Positions 17,344 to 25,982 are shown, numbered from the stretch's first letter. The stretch: 64,000 nucleotides of DNA from Caccoplasma intestinavium (GCA_018715885.1 DVKT01000001.1:1-64000), one strand, 5' to 3'. Translations and numbers: made by a program. The notes: generated by a model not told the origin, from the sequence alone.

Positions 17344-18057
17344 TTAGAATTTAAGCATATCCTGCATAGTCAGGAAACCTTTTTTGCCACAAGTAAATTC
17401 GGCAGCGATGACCGCACCGAGGGCAAATCCCATGCGACTTTTCGCATCATGGGTAATCGTAATGGTATCGACATCGCTTTCATATTGTACGGTATGGATA
17501 CCGGGCACTTCGTCCCGGCGGATAGCTTTTATCCCGATTTCGCCGGCCGAAGGCTCGCGTCCCTCCACCCAAGCGTTTTTACGGTCGAGACGGGCGATAA
17601 TGTCTTCGGCCAACGTGATGGCCGTACCGCTGGGAGCATCGAGTTTGTGTATATGATGAGTTTCCTCCATTTTCACGTCATAAGCCGGGAATTGATTCAT
17701 GATACCGGCCAGATATTTATTTAAGGCAAAAAAGATATTCACGCCGAGGCTGAAATTCGATGCGTAAAAAAATGTCTGTCCGTTACGGCAAGCCTCTTGT
17801 ATCTCGGACAAATGTTCGAGCCAACCCGTCGTGCCTGATACGACCGGAACGCTGGCAGCGAAAGCCTTCCTGTAATTTCCCAACGCCACCGACGGGGCCG
17901 TAAACTCAATTGCGACATCGGCGCTGCGGAATGCCTCCGACTCAAACTCCTCGGGATTATTCACATCGATAATCGACACGATTTCATGTCCCCGGCTACG
18001 GGCTATCTGTTCGATGGCATGTCCCATCTTTCCATATCCTATCAAAGCAAGTTTCAT
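17344..18057 (-). CDS. dapB: 4-hydroxy-tetrahydrodipicolinate reductase
   Basis: It reduces dihydrodipicolinate in lysine and diaminopimelate synthesis, supplying both protein and cell wall. The protein (237 residues) has an N-terminal Rossmann motif ALIGYGKMGHAI, then SGTTGWLEHL and the active-site region EETHHIHKLDAPSGTA with His and Lys. An upstream extension of the frame to 18114 is rejected because the Rossmann fold begins at the Met at 18057 and the promoter lies at 18086-18115. dapB heads the run dapB-lepB-WbqC. Confidence 0.96.
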   Translation of the reverse strand: MKLALIGYGKMGHAIEQIARSRGHEIVSIIDVNNPEEFESEAFRSADVAIEFTAPSVALGNYRKAFAASVPVVSGTTGWLEHLSEIQEACRNGQTFFYASNFSLGVNIFFALNKYLAGIMNQFPAYDVKMEETHHIHKLDAPSGTAITLAEDIIARLDRKNAWVEGREPSAGEIGIKAIRRDEVPGIHTVQYESDVDTITITHDAKSRMGFALGAVIAAEFTCGKKGFLTMQDMLKF

Positions 18058-18085
18058 ACTATGAATGTTTTTTTGGTACAGGGAA

Positions 18086-18115
18086 CAAATATACGACATA
18101 AAAACGAAAAGCAAA
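18086..18115 (-). promoter_or_regulatory. Promoter of dapB-lepB
   Basis: On the minus strand, TTTG (18112-18115) is followed after 18 nt by TATATTTG (18086-18093). It lies 28 nt before the dapB start. Confidence 0.75.
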
Positions 18116-18173
18116 GCCCTCTATGCAAGAATGAATCGAAAAACAGCACACCATTTGTCGTCCCGGAACACAT

Positions 18174-18352
18174 GTCATTCCGAAGTGAATGTGAGGAATC
18201 CATATTGCTATCGCTTGGTAGGAGATTCTTCACTCCACGCTGTTCTGTTCAGAATGACAGTTCTGTCATTCCGAGCGAGGGCGTAAGCCCGACGAGGAAT
18301 CTCCAACTATTATTGCGGGAGATTCTTCCTCCCCTGCGGTCGTCAGAATGAC
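18174..18352. repeat. Two tandem palindromic repeat units (patch A)
   Basis: Two units of about 85-88 bp (18174-18258 and 18265-18352) each begin GTCATTCCGA and end CAGAATGAC, so the ends are inverted. Internal segments (GAGGAATC and GAGATTCTTC) are also near-complementary, which makes each unit an imperfect hairpin. The same family recurs at 19770-20318 and 41696-41882. The copies fill the gap between dapB and the DUF2851 gene. Confidence 0.75.
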
Positions 18353-18437
18353 ATACGTTGTAAAAAATATATTTTCCGGGGTCAAAATATGGTATTTACG
18401 ACCGAAATTCCTTTATTTTGCATATAGACCTTTTTGT

Positions 18438-19721
18438 ATGGAAAAGCTGCTTTATTATATGTGGGAACACCGGCTCTTGGGACATGCTGCCCCACAGACG
18501 ACCGACGGCCGACTTATCGAAGTCATCGACCCCGGACGACGCAACGTCGATGCGGGACCCGACTTTTTCAACGCCAAAGTGCGTATCGGAGACCGCGTAT
18601 GGGCGGGAAACGTGGAGATGCATCTGCGGTCGAGTGACTGGCTGACGCATCGACACAACGAAAACCGAGCCTACGACTCAGTGATTCTGCACGTCGTTAC
18701 CGAAGCCGACACCCCCATCTCCCGCCCCAACGGAGAAACGATTCCCCAATGGGTCATACCTATTCCCGAACAACTGAAAGCCGACTACGCCTACCTCACG
18801 TCGCAAAGCGAGAGACTGCCCTGCCGGGAACGACTGCACGAACTGTCGCCCATCTTCCTGACCGATTGGCTCACGGCTCTCGCTCTCGAACGGCTGCAAC
18901 AAAAGAGCGACCGTATCATCGACCTGCTCGATAAACACCGGGGAAACTGGGAAGAGGTGTGCTATGTTACTTTGTCGAGAAGTATGGGGTTCGGCGTAAA
19001 CAGCGAGGCATTCGAGCGGTTGGCTCGCAGCATGCCGCTGTTGTTCCTGCAAAAACATGCCGACTCGTTGCTGCAAACCGAAGCCTTTCTCTTCGGGCAA
19101 GCGGGTCTCCTCTCCGACGGACAGACAATCGACGACCCGTACTATCAGCGATTATCCCGGGAATACGATTTCCTGAGAAATAAATTCTCCCTCTCGCCCA
19201 TCAACAGTGAAAGTTGGAAGTTCTTCCGTCTGCGCCCCGCCAACTTTCCGCACCAACGTATCGCCCTGCTGGCGCAACTGATACATCGGGGATTCAACCT
19301 TTTCGCCCGCCTGCTCGATTGCGACGATGAAAAATCGATTCAATCTCTTTTCGACATTCATCTGGAAGGATATTGGGATACGCACTACACTTTCGGAGTC
19401 GAATCTCCACCCCGCGCCAAGACGTTGGGACGAGGAGCCGTACGGTTGCTCATCATCAATTGCGTAGCCCCGTTGTTTTACGCCTATGCCATACGCTCGG
19501 GAAACGAGTACTACACCGACAAGGCCATGCGGCTTCTCGAAGAGCTTCCGGCCGAAGACAACCACATCGTACGCCGTATCGCCGACGCCGGCATCAAAGT
19601 ACAATCGGCTCTCGACAGCCAAGCGGCCATACAGTTGCATACCGCATACTGCGAACCTCACAAGTGCATCTTCTGCCGTATCGGGCATCGTCTCCTCGCC
19701 CAAAACTTTGTCAAAAAATAA
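18438..19721 (+). CDS. DUF2851 family protein
   Basis: A 427-residue soluble protein resembling the DUF2851 family, found widely in Bacteroidetes and of unknown function. The N-terminal half has MEKLLYYMWEHRLLG, then a conserved segment GPDFFNAKVRIGDRVWAGNVEMH with many charged residues; this might be a nuclease-like or metal-binding fold, but no motif proves it. The C-terminus has a cysteine pair (CEPHKCIFCRIG) that could bind metal. The Met at 18438 is chosen because the longer frame would start inside the repeat unit and a likely promoter (TATTTTG, 18413-18419) sits just upstream. Confidence 0.75.
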   Translation: MEKLLYYMWEHRLLGHAAPQTTDGRLIEVIDPGRRNVDAGPDFFNAKVRIGDRVWAGNVEMHLRSSDWLTHRHNENRAYDSVILHVVTEADTPISRPNGETIPQWVIPIPEQLKADYAYLTSQSERLPCRERLHELSPIFLTDWLTALALERLQQKSDRIIDLLDKHRGNWEEVCYVTLSRSMGFGVNSEAFERLARSMPLLFLQKHADSLLQTEAFLFGQAGLLSDGQTIDDPYYQRLSREYDFLRNKFSLSPINSESWKFFRLRPANFPHQRIALLAQLIHRGFNLFARLLDCDDEKSIQSLFDIHLEGYWDTHYTFGVESPPRAKTLGRGAVRLLIINCVAPLFYAYAIRSGNEYYTDKAMRLLEELPAEDNHIVRRIADAGIKVQSALDSQAAIQLHTAYCEPHKCIFCRIGHRLLAQNFVKK

Positions 19722-19769
19722 TTTGCAAGAGTTTTTTAGACGGATTGTCAATAAAAAAGAACAAGACAT

Positions 19770-20318
19770 CTCGCCATTGCCCACTTTGTCTTTCCGAGCA
19801 AAGCTGACAGAACGAGGGTGAGGGATCTCATGTTACTACCACTTGGGGAGAGATTCTTCACTCCGCTATGCTACGTTCAGAATGACATCACTTGTCATCT
19901 CGAACGTAGGTGAGAGATCTCTCACAATGGGCTCGCTTGGGTGGAGATTCTTCACTCCACGCTGTTCCGTTCAGAATGACAGTTCTGTCATTCCGAGTGA
20001 GGCCGGTAGGCCGACGAGGAATCCACTCCTTTATATTCGCTTTGACAGAGATGCTTCGCTACACTCAGTATGACAGTTAAATGTCATGCTGAACCGATGC
20101 CAAGCCGAGTGCTGTACAGAACACGCTTATTCGGGCACAGCCGAAGCGCAACGGAGGAAAACGAAGTTAACCGAGACCTATGGTCGAGCGGGAGGAACCT
20201 CAATCCATTTAGGGGAGGGATTCTTCCTCCCTTATGGTCTCGCTTGTCATCTCGAACGTAGGTGAGAGATCTCTCACAATGGGCTCGCTTGGGTGGAGAT
20301 GCTTCGCTATCGCTCTAT
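19770..20318. repeat. Cluster of palindromic repeat units (patch B)
   Basis: The 662-bp gap between the DUF2851 gene and pnp is almost filled with fragments of the GTCATTCnGA...TCAGAATGAC family. They start near 19790 and include units close to 19840-19885, 19891-19979 and 19987-20073. A stretch of 58 bp occurs twice without a mismatch (19891-19948 and 20243-20300). No complete ORF or transposase is present. The fragment 20080-20220 between copies is unexplained. Confidence 0.7.
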
Positions 20319-20329
20319 ATGGCAAGAAT

Positions 20330-20362
20330 AAAAAAGGGGCTGTACCCATCGGCACAGCCCCT
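20330..20362 (-). terminator. Intrinsic terminator of pnp
   Basis: A 9-bp stem AGGGGCTGT/ACAGCCCCT (20335-20343 with 20354-20362) is followed on the minus strand by a T-run. It sits 21 nt after the pnp stop. Confidence 0.85.
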
Positions 20363-20383
20363 CGACTTATCAAGAAATTATTA

Positions 20384-22582
20384 TCAATCTCTTTTTTCAC
20401 GACGCGGACGATGGTTGTGATTCCCACCATTTCCGCCGCCATTACCTTCACGACGTTCGGGCATACCCTCAGGGCGAGGTTGAAGCTCTTTCATCGAGAG
20501 ACGGAATTTACCGGTCTTCGGGTCGATTTCAACCAGTTTCACCGTTACCTCGTCTCCTTCTTTCAAGCCCGATTCTTCCATTGTTTCGAGACGCTTCCAA
20601 CAAATCTCCGAGATATGGAGCAGACCGTCTTTACCGGGCATGAATTCAACGAAAGCACCGAAAGGAAGAATCGACTTCACTTTACCGGTATATACTTCGC
20701 CGACCTCAGGGATAGCGACAATGCCTTTGATGCGAGCCAAAGCCGCATTGATAGCATCGCGACCGGGTGCAGCCACTTCGACACGACCCACACCGTCGAT
20801 TTCATCGATCGTAACGATAGCACCAGTCTCCTCTTGTATGCCTTGTATGATTTTGCCGCCCGGTCCTATCACGGCTCCTATCATATCTTTGGGAATTTCG
20901 AGAACTTCGATACGTGGAACATGCGGTTTGAAGTCGGCACGCGGTTCGGGTATGGTATCGAGTATCTTATCGAGAATATACATACGACCTTCTTTCGCCT
21001 GATTGAGGGCTTTTTCGAGAACCTCGTACGAGAGACCGTCGACCTTTATATCCATTTGAGTAGCCGTAATACCGTCCCGTGTACCCGTTACTTTGAAGTC
21101 CATATCGCCGAGATGATCTTCATCGCCGAGAATATCGGAAAGAACGGCATATTTCACATTGTCCTTATCGGTAATCAAGCCCATAGCAATACCCGAAACC
21201 GGTTTCTTGATTTTCACACCGGCGTCCATAAGAGCGAGCGTTCCCGCACAAACGGTTGCCATAGAGGAGGAACCGTTCGATTCGAGAATATCCGAAACGA
21301 TACGAATTACATAAGGATAATCATCGGGAATCATGCGTTTGAGAGCACGGTTGGCCAAGTTTCCGTGGCCTATTTCGCGACGGCCCACTCCCCGGCTGGC
21401 TTTGGCTTCTCCCGTAGAGAAAGGCGGGAAATTATAGTGTAACAAGAAACGGTCGCGGCTCTGGTCGAGTACATCATCGACGATTTTCTCATCGAGTTTG
21501 GTACCGAGAGTAACAGTCGAGAGCGATTGTGTCTCACCGCGGGTAAATATCGATGAGCCGTGAGGTCCGGGAAGATAATCCACTTCGCACCAGATAGGAC
21601 GGATCTCGGTAGTTGTACGACCGTCGAGACGTTTTCCCTCATCGAGGATACTGCGACGCATAGCCTCTTTTTCCACATCGTGGTAATAACGTTTCACCAA
21701 AGCGCTTTTGGCATCGGCTTCTTCCGCGTCCATCGACTCCAAATATTTCTCAACGATAGCGTCGAAAGCTGCACCGCGAGCATGTTTGTTGGTATTGCCC
21801 GAGCAGGCAACGGCATAAGCCTCATCGTAGCACTTGGCCCATACGTCTTTACGCAACTCTTCGTCGTTTACTTCGTGGCAATATTCGCGTTTTACGGTCG
21901 AACCCACCTCTTCGGCAAGTTCCATCTGTGCTTGGCACTGTATTTTGATGGCATCATGGGCAAACTTCATGGCAGCCAGCAAATCGGCCTCTGATACTTC
22001 GTTCATTTCGCCTTCGACCATCATGATATTCTCATAAGTAGCTCCTACCATAATGTCCATATCGGCCCTTTCCAACTCTTCGAACGTAGGATTCACTTTG
22101 AACTGTCCGTCGATGCGGGCAACCCTTACTTCCGAAATAGGACCATTGAAAGGAATATCCGAAACGGCAAGAGCAGCCGAAGCAGCCAAACCGGCCAATG
22201 CATCGGGCATATCTTTTCCGTCGGACGAAAAGAGCATCACGTTGACAAACGTGTCGGCATGATAATTATCGGGGAATAACGGACGCAAGGCGCGGTCGAC
22301 CAAGCGCGCAGTAAGAATTTCATAATCAGAAGCACGACCCTCGCGACGAGTAAAACCTCCGGGGAAACGTCCTATCGACGAATAACGTTCTTTATACTCT
22401 ACTTGCAAAGGCATGAAGTCCACGCCTTCACCGGCTTCTTTGGCCGACACGACAGTTGCCAGCAACATGGTATTTCCCATGCGTACCTCTACGGCACCGT
22501 CGGCCTGCTTGGCCAATTTTCCGGTTTCGATGGTGATGGTTCTTCCATCTCCCAAATCAATTGTTTTCTTTACAATTTTCAT
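20384..22582 (-). CDS. pnp: Polyribonucleotide nucleotidyltransferase
   Basis: PNPase degrades RNA 3' to 5' by phosphorolysis and can add tails. The 732-residue protein has the two RNase PH-like domains: FPGGFTRREGRASDYEILTA in the first, and in the second GRREIGHGNLANRAL with the catalytic SSMATVCAGTLALMDAG. A KH domain (DMIGAVIGPGGKIIQGIQEETG) and an S1 domain (GEVYTGKVKSILPFGAFVEF) follow. The tail is Gly/Asn/Arg-rich, typical of RNA-binding proteins. It is a single-gene transcript ending at the terminator near 20330. Confidence 0.98.
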   Translation of the reverse strand: MKIVKKTIDLGDGRTITIETGKLAKQADGAVEVRMGNTMLLATVVSAKEAGEGVDFMPLQVEYKERYSSIGRFPGGFTRREGRASDYEILTARLVDRALRPLFPDNYHADTFVNVMLFSSDGKDMPDALAGLAASAALAVSDIPFNGPISEVRVARIDGQFKVNPTFEELERADMDIMVGATYENIMMVEGEMNEVSEADLLAAMKFAHDAIKIQCQAQMELAEEVGSTVKREYCHEVNDEELRKDVWAKCYDEAYAVACSGNTNKHARGAAFDAIVEKYLESMDAEEADAKSALVKRYYHDVEKEAMRRSILDEGKRLDGRTTTEIRPIWCEVDYLPGPHGSSIFTRGETQSLSTVTLGTKLDEKIVDDVLDQSRDRFLLHYNFPPFSTGEAKASRGVGRREIGHGNLANRALKRMIPDDYPYVIRIVSDILESNGSSSMATVCAGTLALMDAGVKIKKPVSGIAMGLITDKDNVKYAVLSDILGDEDHLGDMDFKVTGTRDGITATQMDIKVDGLSYEVLEKALNQAKEGRMYILDKILDTIPEPRADFKPHVPRIEVLEIPKDMIGAVIGPGGKIIQGIQEETGAIVTIDEIDGVGRVEVAAPGRDAINAALARIKGIVAIPEVGEVYTGKVKSILPFGAFVEFMPGKDGLLHISEICWKRLETMEESGLKEGDEVTVKLVEIDPKTGKFRLSMKELQPRPEGMPERREGNGGGNGGNHNHRPRREKRD

Positions 22583-22613
22583 CTTAATTATTTCTTAACT
22601 TCTAAAAATCAAG

Positions 22614-22621
22614 CAAAGATA
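22614..22621 (-). promoter_or_regulatory. Promoter of pnp (-7 box)
   Basis: TATCTTTG on the minus strand, 31 nt before the pnp start. No clean -33 box was found. The leader is too short for the long RNase III-cleaved hairpin known from E. coli pnp. Confidence 0.6.
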
Positions 22622-22776
22622 AGCAAATTTGTCGGCAAAACGTGCAAGTCCCGGGAAAATCTCATCGAAGCAAGAGCATTCTATCCACATTTCCCGACAA
22701 AACGCAGGAAAGAAGCGATTCCTCCGAGAAAGCATTCTGCTCCATAACAAAACAAAAAAGGATCAGGCACTAAGAT

Positions 22777-22808
22777 TTTGGATTACACTCAACTTAACAC
22801 TATCTTTG
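22777..22808 (+). promoter_or_regulatory. Promoter of the thioredoxin-fold lipoprotein
   Basis: TTTG (22777-22780) is followed after exactly 20 nt by TATCTTTG (22801-22808). This is one of the best consensus matches in the window. It fixes the start of the next gene downstream of 22808. Confidence 0.88.
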
Positions 22809-22837
22809 CACAGCATTTATCATCTTTCCAGACCATG

Positions 22838-23992
22838 ATGAAAAAACTTTTTCCGATATTGTCGCTACTGCTTTTCGCAAGCAGTTGCCACAGAAACGAT
22901 TTCTGCATTCAAGGCCATGTAAAGGACGGCGAAGGAAAAACGCTCTATTTCGAAGCTGTACAACTGACTCGCACAGTTTTGCTCGACTCGACCCAACTTC
23001 CTGCCGACGGAGCATTTTCGTTCCATGCCCCCCGCACGCCTTATCCCGAATTCTACCGGTTGAGGCTCGATAACTCCTACATACACCTCGCCGTCGATTC
23101 AACCGAAACAATCGCCATAGAGATACCGGGCTTACCTATCGCTGCCGACTATCGGATTTCAGGTTCGGACGAAAGCGAAAAAATCCGCCATATCTCCGAG
23201 GCAGGCAACACGCTGAAAGCAGCCATCGGGAAGGCTTCCCTACAAAAAAATCTATTGCCCGACCAACAGCGCAAAATGATCGAAGGCCTGCAAAACGAAG
23301 TACGTCGTTATAAAGAGACCGTCATTCCCTATATTACCGAAGATCCCAGCTCGCCGGCAGCCTACTTCGCCATTTTCCAGCAAGTAAACGGCCTCGATAT
23401 TTTCGATCGTACCAATCGGGAAGACAATCGTTATATCCTGACCGTAGCCAACGCTTACAATACATTCCTGCCCGAATCGCCCCGCACCCAGCATCTCTAC
23501 CGTTTGGCACTGAGCATCATTCAAAATGAACGGAACGCCAAACAGGCAAAAGAGGAGGAAGCGAAAATACCTGCCGCAACAGAGGTTTCGCTTATAGATA
23601 TTGCCCTGCCCGACCTGCATGGGCGGGAACGGCGGCTCAGCGACTTGAAAGGCAAAGTCGTACTCCTTGATTTTTCGGCTTATGAAGGGAAATATTCGCC
23701 CGACTACAACCGTGCATTGGGACAACTTTACGAAAAATACCATCGGCAAGGGCTCGAAATCTATCAGGTATCGATAGACCCCAATGAAAACCTTTGGCAG
23801 GTATCGGCCGATAATCTGCCCTGGATATGTGTACGCGATGCCGACACGACCCGTTCCAGAGTCGTTCTTTCCTACAACGTCCGTTCTCTGCCTACTGCAT
23901 TCCTCATCGACCGAAACAATGTATTGCAGCAACGTGTAACCAAACTCTCGGAACTTCCTCGGGAAATCGAAAAATTACTCAAACAGAAATAG
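22838..23992 (+). CDS. Lipoprotein with DUF4369-like and thioredoxin-like domains, active-site cysteines absent
   Basis: The signal peptide ends in a lipobox, SLLLFASSC, so the mature protein is a lipid-anchored envelope protein of about 365 residues. The N-terminal domain resembles DUF4369, and the C-terminal third has a TlpA/AhpC-like fold (IDIALPDLHGRERRLSDLKGKVVLLDF). Where redox-active members have a CxxC after LLDFWASW, this protein has GKYS (residues 284-287), so it cannot act as a disulfide oxidoreductase. The rest of the fold looks intact (SLPTAFLID, with the cis-Pro). Two adjacent Met codons (22835, 22838) could start it. It may be a binding protein or a redox-dead paralogue. Confidence 0.8.
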   Translation: MKKLFPILSLLLFASSCHRNDFCIQGHVKDGEGKTLYFEAVQLTRTVLLDSTQLPADGAFSFHAPRTPYPEFYRLRLDNSYIHLAVDSTETIAIEIPGLPIAADYRISGSDESEKIRHISEAGNTLKAAIGKASLQKNLLPDQQRKMIEGLQNEVRRYKETVIPYITEDPSSPAAYFAIFQQVNGLDIFDRTNREDNRYILTVANAYNTFLPESPRTQHLYRLALSIIQNERNAKQAKEEEAKIPAATEVSLIDIALPDLHGRERRLSDLKGKVVLLDFSAYEGKYSPDYNRALGQLYEKYHRQGLEIYQVSIDPNENLWQVSADNLPWICVRDADTTRSRVVLSYNVRSLPTAFLIDRNNVLQQRVTKLSELPREIEKLLKQK

Positions 23993-24018
23993 TCGGATAC
24001 GACTTTTACCGCTTTTTA

Positions 24019-24050
24019 TTTGGAATATCAAAAAAAAGGACTTATCTTCG
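24019..24050 (+). promoter_or_regulatory. Promoter of greA
   Basis: TTTG (24019-24022) and TATCTTCG (24043-24050) are spaced by 20 nt. The -7 box differs from the consensus at one base. Confidence 0.75.
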
Positions 24051-24071
24051 CCATGTTGATAAAAGGAAGTG

Positions 24072-24105
24072 GAGTTCCGGTTGGTAACAGCCGGGATTCT
24101 TTTTT
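24072..24105 (+). promoter_or_regulatory. Terminator-like hairpin in the greA leader
   Basis: A 12-bp stem (24072-24083 with 24088-24099, three G-U pairs, GTAA loop) is followed directly by TTTTTT. It begins about 15 nt after the expected transcription start and ends 60 nt before the greA ATG, so it would act as a built-in attenuator and release a roughly 50-nt RNA. It might also stop transcripts coming from the lipoprotein gene upstream. Confidence 0.72.
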
Positions 24106-24165
24106 GTTATCCTTTTCTCAGATAAAAATCAATAATGCCCAAACCCAAATTATAGGAGATTTCTT

Positions 24166-24636
24166 ATGGCAATCGTGTACATGACCGAAGAAGGTTATAA
24201 AAAAATGATGGAAGAGATTAATTATCTCGAATCGGTAAAACGTCCCGAAATTTCCCGGCAAATCGCAGAAGCACGGGATAAAGGAGACTTGTCGGAAAAT
24301 GCAGAATACGACGCGGCCAAAGAGGCTCAAGGGCTGCTCGAAATGAAAATTTCGCAGCTCAAAGACAAAGTGGCCAATGCCCGTATTATCGATGACTCTA
24401 AACTGAACACGCATACAGTACAAATACTGAACCGTGTAAAAATACGAAACACCAAAAACAATATGACGATGGAATATACCATCGTAACCGAGAGCGAAGC
24501 AAACCTCAAAGAAGGGAAAATCGCTTCGAGCACTCCCATCGCACAAGGGCTGCTGGGGAAAAAGATCGGCGACATCGTCGAAATAAAAGTTCCTTCGGGA
24601 ATCATGACTTTCGAAATCGTCAACATTTCTATTTAA
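24166..24636 (+). CDS. greA: Transcription elongation factor GreA
   Basis: GreA stimulates RNA cleavage by backtracked RNA polymerase. The 156-residue protein has the N-terminal coiled coil (YKKMMEEINYLESVKRPEIS) with the acidic loop residues DKGDLSENAEYDAAKE. The C-terminal FKBP-like domain follows (IASSTPIAQGLLGKKIGDIV). All hallmark segments are present. The gene has its own promoter and a hairpin in the leader; the HIT gene follows after 52 nt. Confidence 0.97.
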   Translation: MAIVYMTEEGYKKMMEEINYLESVKRPEISRQIAEARDKGDLSENAEYDAAKEAQGLLEMKISQLKDKVANARIIDDSKLNTHTVQILNRVKIRNTKNNMTMEYTIVTESEANLKEGKIASSTPIAQGLLGKKIGDIVEIKVPSGIMTFEIVNISI

Positions 24637-24644
24637 AAAACTAC

Positions 24645-24671
24645 GAATAGGGGTCATTTGACCCCCTATTC
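24645..24671 (+). terminator. Hairpin between greA and the HIT gene
   Basis: A 12-bp stem (24645-24656 with 24659-24671) has one bulged C and is G-C rich. It is followed by a mixed T/A stretch rather than a clean T-run, so it may be a weak terminator. The HIT start is only 17 nt downstream. Confidence 0.5.
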
Positions 24672-24688
24672 TCTTAAAATCTATTTGT

Positions 24689-25084
24689 ATGTCTACCATA
24701 TTCAGCCGCATCGTAGCGGGAGAAATCCCTTGTTACAAAATAGCCGAAGACGAAAAAAATTTCGCTTTCCTCGATATCAATCCTCTTGCCAAAGGCCATA
24801 CGCTCGTAATCCCCAAAGCCGAAGGCGACTATCTGTTTGAAATGGACGACGAGGCCTATCTCTCTTTGCAACTCTTTGCCAAAAAGGTCGCCAAAGCGAT
24901 AGAAAAAGCTATTCCCTGTAAACGGATAGGAGTTGCCGTAATGGGACTCGAAGTACCCCATACCCACATACATCTCATACCTATCAACAGAGAGAGCGAT
25001 ATGATCATATCCAACCCCAAATTGCAATTATCGCCCGAAGAGATGCAGGCTATCGCAGCCGCTATTGCCGCAGAAATGAAATAA
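24689..25084 (+). CDS. HIT-family nucleotide-binding protein
   Basis: A histidine-triad hydrolase or transferase of the HinT/Fhit superfamily acting on nucleotide phosphoramidates or related compounds. The N-terminal STIFSRIVAGEIPCYKIAE and the triad HTHIHLIPI (His-x-His-x-His) are diagnostic. The 131-residue length is normal. It lies downstream of greA, with a hairpin between them. The true substrate is not clear from the sequence. Confidence 0.93.
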   Translation: MSTIFSRIVAGEIPCYKIAEDEKNFAFLDINPLAKGHTLVIPKAEGDYLFEMDDEAYLSLQLFAKKVAKAIEKAIPCKRIGVAVMGLEVPHTHIHLIPINRESDMIISNPKLQLSPEEMQAIAAAIAAEMK

Positions 25085-25122
25085 GGAATCGAGTATTAAC
25101 GCGAAAAATCTGTATAAAAGCA

Positions 25123-25923
25123 ATGAAAAAACTGATTTTCTATCTATTTGCCGGACTTCTTCTTACTGCGTGCGGAGAAAATGAAGACTCCGATAAGGGA
25201 ATACAAGGTTCCTTGCCCGGCAGCCAAACATTGATTTCGACAATGGATTTCTATTTTCCCCGGAACCCGAATGAAGAAAGGGAGTTTATAGAATTATCAT
25301 ACGATAAACAACACCGCCTTATCCGCTACAAAGAAACAAATACCGACGAACAAGGTAATCCCTCGGAAGAAATCATTTCTTACAAATACGGTGATGGAAT
25401 CGTAACGATCACTTCCAGTACAGATCCGGTATATCTTATAACGGTATATCTCAATGATGCAGGTTATGCCGTACGGATTGAAGATGCTCTTGATGGGAAC
25501 TCGGAATATACCTATGACGAAGAAAACCGATTGATCCGTTACAAAGGAGAAGACGAACAAGAGGAATATATCTGGAAAAACGGAAATATGGTGGAATCTC
25601 GTTATACGGATTCAGAAGGCTATCATTCCACAACACGATATACCTATTACGATATCGAGAACAAAGAAAATCTCGACATCGTTACAGATCGTATGGGCGG
25701 ACTTCCCGAACTGGAATTCGCAGGGCTTTTAGGCATACAAAGCAAAAATCTTGTACACACGGAAACGAGCGATTATGACGCCGCTTACAAAGACAATTAC
25801 GAATGGGAATATGACTTAAACGCCGACGGATATGTAACCGAGGCCATTGCTCTGCGACCCGATGAAACGGGAACAGACAATAACCCTCGTACAATAGAAA
25901 TACAGCATACACTCGTTCAATAA
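25123..25923 (+). CDS. Lipoprotein with YD-type repeats (DUF4595-like)
   Basis: A signal peptide with lipobox LLLTAC predicts an outer-membrane or periplasmic lipoprotein of about 250 mature residues. Two short repeats, LSYDKQHRLIRYKE and YTYDEENRLIRYKG, match the YD/RHS-like pattern, and further Tyr-rich strands (TRYTYYDIE, YEWEYDLN) suggest a repeated beta-sheet. Such DUF4595-type proteins are common in gut Bacteroidetes with unknown function. A strong terminator directly follows. The gene has no clear link to greA or the HIT gene. Confidence 0.7.
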   Translation: MKKLIFYLFAGLLLTACGENEDSDKGIQGSLPGSQTLISTMDFYFPRNPNEEREFIELSYDKQHRLIRYKETNTDEQGNPSEEIISYKYGDGIVTITSSTDPVYLITVYLNDAGYAVRIEDALDGNSEYTYDEENRLIRYKGEDEQEEYIWKNGNMVESRYTDSEGYHSTTRYTYYDIENKENLDIVTDRMGGLPELEFAGLLGIQSKNLVHTETSDYDAAYKDNYEWEYDLNADGYVTEAIALRPDETGTDNNPRTIEIQHTLVQ

Positions 25924-25942
25924 ACCATTTAAATACAAACCT

Positions 25943-25982
25943 AAAAAAGGAGAAGATGTTCCGAAACATCTTCTCCTTTTTT
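25943..25982. terminator. Bidirectional terminator after the DUF4595-like gene
   Basis: A perfect 18-bp stem (25943-25960 with 25965-25982) carries a CCGA loop, with A-run and T-run built into the arms. It serves both the rightward lipoprotein gene and the leftward gene ending at 26048. Confidence 0.93.

Noticed and set aside
19770..20318. A CRISPR array in the repeat-rich gap before pnp
   Set aside because: The repeats are palindromic, of unequal length, differ between copies and lack regular spacers; no cas gene is near.
20234..21442. A 402-codon plus-strand frame opposite pnp
   Set aside because: The start lies in the repeat cluster and the remainder mirrors the PNPase gene; no domain is visible.
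22678..22690. A DnaA-box-like CTATCCACA between pnp and the next gene, as a replication origin
   Set aside because: It is a single site with one mismatch; no cluster of boxes, AT-rich unwinding element or dnaA gene is present.
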